DNA from: Rufibacter ruber | Lineage (GTDB): Bacteria; Bacteroidota; Bacteroidia; Cytophagales; Hymenobacteraceae | DNA: 64,000 nt | Reading direction: 5' to 3' | Assembly (NCBI RefSeq): GCF_001647275.1 | Contig: NZ_LRMM01000019.1 | Span: forward strand, 19,505-83,504 | In this document: piece after piece, positions 60,227 to 64,000 of the stretch | Layout: every line of letters starts with the position of its first letter | Numbering within the stretch: position 1 is the stretch's first letter | Translations under genes and position numbers: made by a program | The notes under the pieces: generated by a model | The model's database searches: none | Told to the model about the DNA's origin: nothing | The model's input: the letters and a program-made list of their open reading frames with translations, nothing else

Positions 60227-62211
60227 ATGCGCTATTTATACAATCCAGTGTTTACGTTTCTCTTGGCTGGCAGTCTTGCCCTGGGTGGATGCCAAACCAC
60301 CCGCAAGGCAGACCGGCACTTTGAGAATTTTGATTACGCCCTGGCCATTGACGAATACCAAGAGGCTTTGCCGGCAAAGAACCTAAACTGAAAGGAGCCC
60401 AGCGGCTGGCAGACTCTTACCGGCTAACCCGCCAAACGGTGAAGGCAGAAGAGTGGTACGCCAAGGTAGTGGCCATGCCAGAGGCTGATCCTGTCAACAT
60501 CTTCTACTACGCAGAGGCACTCCGCAGCAACGGCAAGTACTTTGAGGCCAAAACACAGTACCAGAACTACGCCATGAAAGTGCCAGCCCAGGCAGCCATG
60601 GCCAATGCCAAGGCGCAAGCCTGTGATGCGGCGCTCAAATTGTTGGAAGAGCCGGCTTCTGCCATAGTGGTGAATGAAACCGCCATCAACTCCGGCAACG
60701 CAGACTTCAGCCCTACGCCCTACCAGAATGGCATCATCTTCGCCTCTGACCGGGGCGGTGCAGCCAGCAGCGGGAAAGACAAAGAGGAGAGGACCTACGG
60801 CTGGACCGGCCGCCCGTTCCTGCAGATGTTCTATGCCCAGCGCAATGAAGACAGCACGTGGCAACTGCCCGTGATGGTAGATGAGTCCCTGAACAGCAAA
60901 TACCATGACGGTACGGCCGCAGTAGACAGCAGCAATACCACGCTGTATTTTACCCGCACCAACATGGTGAAGGTGAAAAACAAAAACATCAACACAGACC
61001 CTACCAGCTGGGTGAAGAAGCCGTTGTCAAATGACTACGTAAACCGCCTGGAGATCTATTCTGCCCAGCAGGACAGTGGCAAATGGAGCAATGTGAAGCC
61101 CTTTGAGTACAACAAAGTAACAGAATACAGTGTGGGCCATCCGGCACTGTCGCCAGACGGGCAAGTAATGTACTTTGTGTCAGACAAGCCAGGCGGCTAC
61201 GGCGAGACAGACATTTACTACACAGAGAAGCAGGCAGACGGCTCCTGGGGCCAGCCCGTGAACGCCGGGAGCACCATCAACACCGTGGGCAAAGAGATGT
61301 TCCCCGCTTTTGACCAGCAGGGCAACCTTTACTTTTCCTCAGACACCCACTCAGGGTTTGGCGGACTGGATGTGTTCAGAGCCAAGGGCAGCCGCTCTAC
61401 CTGGTCTAAGCCAGAGAACCTGCGGGCACCGGTCAACTCACCCAAAGATGATTTCGGGCTGGCTTTCATGCCAAACCAGAAGAACGAACTGGTGGGGTAC
61501 ATGTCTTCCAACCGTGACAGCAACAACGGCACAGATGACATCTACAGCTTCAAACTGCTGAGCAACGCGGTGCTGCTGGTAACCACGCTGGAGCGCATAC
61601 AGATGCCAAGCAAGAAAAGCACCACGCAGCCATTGCCAGATGTACGGTTAAAGCTGGCTATTCAAGGCACCACAGATTCTACCATTGCGTTCTCAGACCG
61701 TAACGGAGAGTACCTCTACGGCGTCATGAAAGGCAATATCTATGAGCTGATGGGGGAGAAGTTTGGCTACCTGAGCCAGTCTGCCACGGTCAACATAGAC
61801 ACCACCAGCCTGTCAGATACCACCCGCGTAACGCTGATCTTTGACAAGAGCACCGTGAACCAGAGCATTATCATTGAGAACATCTACTATGATCTGGACA
61901 AGTGGAACATCAGACCAGACGCCGCCGCTGAATTGAACAAGCTGGTGCGTACCCTCAAAGACAACCCAAGCATTAAGATTGAACTGGGGGCCCACACAGA
62001 CAGCCGCGAAGGCCAGGGCTACAACCAGCTGCTCTCTGAGCGCCGGGCCCAGTCAGCGGTAGAGTACCTGGTGTCACAGGGCATTGCCCGCAACAGGCTT
62101 ACCTGGCGCGGGTACGGGGAGACCCGCCTCGTAAACAAATGTGCTGACGGGGTAGAATGTCCGGAAGACATGCACCAGATGAACCGCCGCACCGAGTTCA
62201 AGATCAAGTAA
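60227..62211 (+). pseudogene. PorE-like OmpA family lipoprotein, split by a one-base frameshift
   Basis: The first frame begins at ATG 60227 with a lipoprotein signal (LAGSLALGGCQTT) and reaches FDYALAIDEYQEAL, then stops at TGA (60389-60391). The second frame continues as AGKEPKLKGAQRLADSYRL with TPR-like helices, PD40/WD40-type beta-propeller repeats (HPALSPDGQVMYFVSDKPGG, FDQQGNLYFSSDTHSGFGGL), a regulatory beta-sandwich, and a C-terminal OmpA domain with YDLDKWNIRPDAAAELNKLV, ELGAHTDSREGQGYNQLLSE and RRAQSAVEYL. One base added at about 60370 gives EALAGKEPKL. PorE-type proteins anchor the T9SS complex to peptidoglycan. Probably a sequence error; a smaller secreted product from an internal start would lack the lipoprotein signal. 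Confidence 0.82.
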
Positions 62212-62228
62212 CCGTCTGCTTCAAAACT

Positions 62229-62263
62229 GAAAAGCCGTCCCTGGGTATAGGGGCGGCTTTTCT
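62229..62263 (+). terminator. Rho-independent terminator after the PorE-like gene
   Basis: GAAAAGCCGTCCC and GGGGCGGCTTTTC pair with one G-U step, and end in TTTTCTGTTTT. The hairpin starts about 17 bp after the stop and abuts palindrome copy 27. Confidence 0.75.
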
Positions 62264-62302
62264 GTTTTGGGGCTGTTTTTCAAAAAACAGCCCCAAAACA
62301 GA
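62262..62302. repeat. Intergenic palindrome, copy 27
   Basis: CTGTTTTGGGGCTGTTTTTC pairs with AAAAAACAGCCCCAAAACAG, same GGGGC/GCCCC variant as copy 23 and without core mismatch. Confidence 0.88.
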
Positions 62303-62392
62303 AGCCTCAACTTTTGAAGCTGCAAGAAGGCATCCTGATTCTTTCATTGGCTTGCCAATAGCCCACCCATTCCTAATTCATAATTATAAGTT

Positions 62393-62480
62393 GGGCGTGC
62401 CCCTGCGGGTCGGGCTATCCGCTGCAAGTCCTCGGGCTCGTGCCTCACCCTGTGGGCTTTCCGCTGCTATCCCTCACGCG
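62393..62480. repeat. GGGCGTG-type dispersed repeat, copy B
   Basis: GGGCGTGCCCCTGCGGGTCG ... GGGCTTTCCGCTGCTATCCC, then TCACGC, the same order of blocks as the reverse strand of 43219-43295. Confidence 0.75.
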
Positions 62481-62733
62481 GTTATACCGGTAATAGATTC
62501 CTTCGCCACCGTAAATCAAATGTATTACTAGAATTACAAAGCTAAGGTCTGCTGGTGCAACAACGCTGTTCCCTTTCGCAAGAGGGAGAAAGCTAGGAAG
62601 AGGGCATGGCGCGATAGAAGCAGCGGAAAGCCCAGGAGAAAGCGCTTGCCCAAAAGCCTCGTAGCGTCTGGAAGCGGCCTGTGAATGTTAAATGCCGGTA
62701 GCCACCGCTGCCCCTCAGAGGAACTGTGCTGTT

Positions 62734-62774
62734 GCGTTTTTGACCTGTTTTTCTAAAAACAAGCCGAAAACAGG
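62734..62774. repeat. Intergenic palindrome, copy 28
   Basis: GCGTTTTTGACCTGTTTTTC faces AAAAACAAGCCGAAAACAG; one core mismatch. Confidence 0.72.
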
Positions 62775-62862
62775 AATTCTCACTTGAGAAGCAATGCCCT
62801 GCTGCAGAGATTCCAAACCCTTGCCCTACAGTGGCAGATGTTTAAAAGCCGCAGAGCAAAGA

Positions 62863-62898
62863 CAAAAAAATAATCCCCAAGCACAGCTTGGGGATTAT
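62863..62898 (-). terminator. Rho-independent terminator on the reverse strand
   Basis: On the reverse strand ATAATCCCCAAGC-TGT-GCTTGGGGATTAT is a perfect 13-bp stem followed by a run of T (plus-strand A-run at 62864-62870). It probably closes the DUF4136 transcript, about 205 bp beyond its stop. Confidence 0.75.
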
Positions 62899-62971
62899 CA
62901 TCAGTTCTATAAGGAAGCTGTTTAGCGCTTTTCCCTTTTTCTATGGTAATGGATCGTGACTGGCTTTGGGA

Positions 62972-63070
62972 TGGCGCAAGCGTGAGCTTGTGCCTGCGTT
63001 TTAAGGCTACTTTCCCAAAAACAGCCCGGAAACAGAATAGCCTATAGGCACAAGCGAAGGCTTGCGCCGC
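62972..63070. repeat. Inverted GGCGCAAGCG...CTTGTGCC units
   Basis: ATGGCGCAAGCGTGAGCTTG at the left and GGCACAAGCGAAGGCTTGCG at the right form an inverted pair enclosing palindrome copy 29. The same arrangement, larger, occurs at 30622-30958. Confidence 0.6.
62997..63036. repeat. Intergenic palindrome, copy 29 (degenerate)
   Basis: GCGTTTTAAGGCTACTTTCC faces AAAAACAGCCCGGAAACAG. It is nested in MITE-like copy B. Confidence 0.6.
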
Positions 63071-63104
63071 AACTTGACATAAAAGCTCTAAACAGCTTCA
63101 TGGG

Positions 63105-63731
63105 TTAACGCTTAGCCGTGGCTCTTGAGCTTTCCGCTTGCGGCGGATACTTTGCTAAGATTTGGGTTACAATTTCCTGTACCTTCTCCTGGGTCAGGGA
63201 TTTCTCGTTTCCGGTAGTCTCACCGGTGCCACGCCACACCAGTTCATTGGTTTTGGCGTCTACAATGTCCAGGATGATAGTGCCGGCCTGATAGTCCTGT
63301 ACCGTGGTGTTGTTGTACAGGCGGTTATAGGTGTAGGCGTAGCGGTAGCCGTACCAGTAACCGTAGCCAATCATGGGTACACTTACATAATCTGGCTGCA
63401 CGCGCTGCACATTTTCAATAGACACATCATAGGCCAGGAGCATATCTGCGTTGGCTTTGCTGGTGGCTTTAGTGAAACCACGGCGGGCCATCTCCGTTTC
63501 TACAGCGGTTTTAATGCGCTTGTCCAGAAACGTGCTGTACCTACGGCTGGAGTCGCTCTTGGCAATAGGTTGTTCCTGGTACCAGTTCCAGGTCTTGTAC
63601 TGCTGGAAATTAGTGGCTTGGTCGTAATCACTGCTGACGTTGAAACTCGGGGCGCAGCCCGTAAAGCCCAATACCAACAGCACTAGTATCATCCCAAACA
63701 CAGACTTTAAGGTTCTGCTTGCTCTTTTCAT
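63105..63731 (-). CDS. DUF4136 family lipoprotein
   Basis: A 208-residue protein with a lipobox LVLGFTGCAPS (Cys26). The DUF4136 domain spans most of the mature protein: SDYDQATNFQQYKTWNWYQE at the start, RIKTAVETEMARRGFTKATS, ADMLLAYDVSIENVQ, then a Tyr-rich YGYWYGYRYAYTYNRLYN, and GTIILDIVDAKTNELVWRGT at the end, all typical. Its function is unknown; envelope location is inferred from the signal. The nearest gene is convergent and far off. Confidence 0.9.
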   Translation of the reverse strand: MKRASRTLKSVFGMILVLLVLGFTGCAPSFNVSSDYDQATNFQQYKTWNWYQEQPIAKSDSSRRYSTFLDKRIKTAVETEMARRGFTKATSKANADMLLAYDVSIENVQRVQPDYVSVPMIGYGYWYGYRYAYTYNRLYNNTTVQDYQAGTIILDIVDAKTNELVWRGTGETTGNEKSLTQEKVQEIVTQILAKYPPQAESSRATAKR

Positions 63732-63974
63732 GGATTTATACTGTTTTGCAATTAAGTTTAAGTGACAGGTAACCTCCGTCTAAATATAGTATTTCGCAAT
63801 ATTTTAAGATTGGAAGCACTGTCTTTTATACGTGAGTTTATCTGTTATGTGCAATTGTAGCGCAAATATTGTGCCTGCCTTCTCTGTAGCGTGGTAAGAT
63901 TTTCCAGTTATTTCTGAAGCAGTTGTAAATAAATTGAGCCAACAGGGGCTGAGTAAAAGCGGGGAGGCGGTGGT

Positions 63975-64000
63975 TTCTGTTTTCGGGCTGTTTGCCTAAA
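63975..64000. repeat. Intergenic palindrome, copy 30 (cut by window end)
   Basis: TTTCTGTTTTCGGGCTGTTTGC is the left arm of the family; the right arm lies beyond the window. Confidence 0.7.

Larger units (their letters stand above)
62917..63101. mobile_element. MITE-like element, copy B (GAAGCTGTTTAG ends)
   Basis: GAAGCTGTTTAGCGCTTTT at the left faces AAAAGCTCTAAACAGCTTC at the right. It encloses an inverted GGCGCAAGCG/CTTGCGCC pair (62972-63070) and palindrome copy 29. Ends match those of copy A at 16860-17023. Confidence 0.65.
62212..63104. other. Long intergenic region packed with dispersed repeats
   Basis: About 890 bases between the convergent porE-like and DUF4136 genes. In order: terminator hairpin, palindrome copy 27, GGGCGTG-type repeat copy B, palindrome copy 28, a reverse-strand terminator, and MITE-like copy B containing GGCGCAAGCG units and palindrome copy 29. 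No gene is supported. Confidence 0.6.

Overview
The window reads as a chromosomal piece of a Bacteroidota bacterium of the order Cytophagales, most likely Hymenobacteraceae (Rufibacter/Pontibacter-like; the family placement is inference). The basis is the FecI-type sigma factor, FecR, SusC, SusD and SusE set, a type IX secretion (T9SS) cargo with a gliding-type C-terminal domain next to PorP/SprF- and PorE-like genes, DUF4230, DUF5686 and YfhO family proteins, a YtxJ-type bacillithiol protein, and promoter-like TTG-N18/19-TAnnTTT sequences. No phage, plasmid or CRISPR signature was seen.

Layout. 1-4852: a DsbA-family oxidoreductase (cut by the window edge), an LtaS-like sulfatase-fold membrane enzyme, tRNA-Gly(CCC) and a surface lipoprotein. 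4965-18526: a polysaccharide utilization locus (ECF sigma, FecR, SusC, SusD, a frameshifted SusE-like lipoprotein and three GH30 lipoproteins), probably for a beta-1,6-glucan or similar beta-glucan. 18696-35721: mostly housekeeping and envelope genes (serine hydrolase, FkbM methyltransferase, YfhO protein, CDF-like transporter, PLP deaminase, two paralogous polytopic membrane proteins, DUF4230, RecX, EamA transporter, DUF5686 protein, frameshifted GDPD lipoprotein, Lrp/AsnC regulator). 36379-39562: a serine biosynthesis unit in which a SerB-like HAD phosphatase is fused to SerA and followed by a SerC-like aminotransferase. 39701-52682: LutB, a thioredoxin-fold protein, an M28 peptidase, IspF, an M16 peptidase, an alpha-beta fused 2-oxoacid dehydrogenase E1, small basic secreted proteins with YtxJ, and LipA. 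53157-62211: a 2013-residue adhesin (DUF3494 ice-binding-like head, 11 DUF11 repeats, T9SS CTD) followed by PorP/SprF and a PorE-like OmpA protein. 63105-63731: a DUF4136 lipoprotein.

The most striking structure is outside the genes. About 30 copies of a roughly 40-bp imperfect palindrome (core GTTTTYGGCCTGTTTT / AAAACAGGCCRAAAAC) fill the intergenic gaps, about one per 2 kb, with paired changes in the stem. They lie between convergent, co-directional and divergent genes, so transcription termination alone does not explain them. Other dispersed families are present: two copies of a MITE-like element with GAAGCTGTTTAGAG-type ends, a 352-bp element with perfect 31-bp inverted ends, and at least four further short families.

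Four genes (susE-like, GDPD, serBA, porE-like) are each split by an apparent loss of exactly one base. Two of them should be needed for growth or secretion, so these look more like sequence errors than decay; raw reads would settle it.
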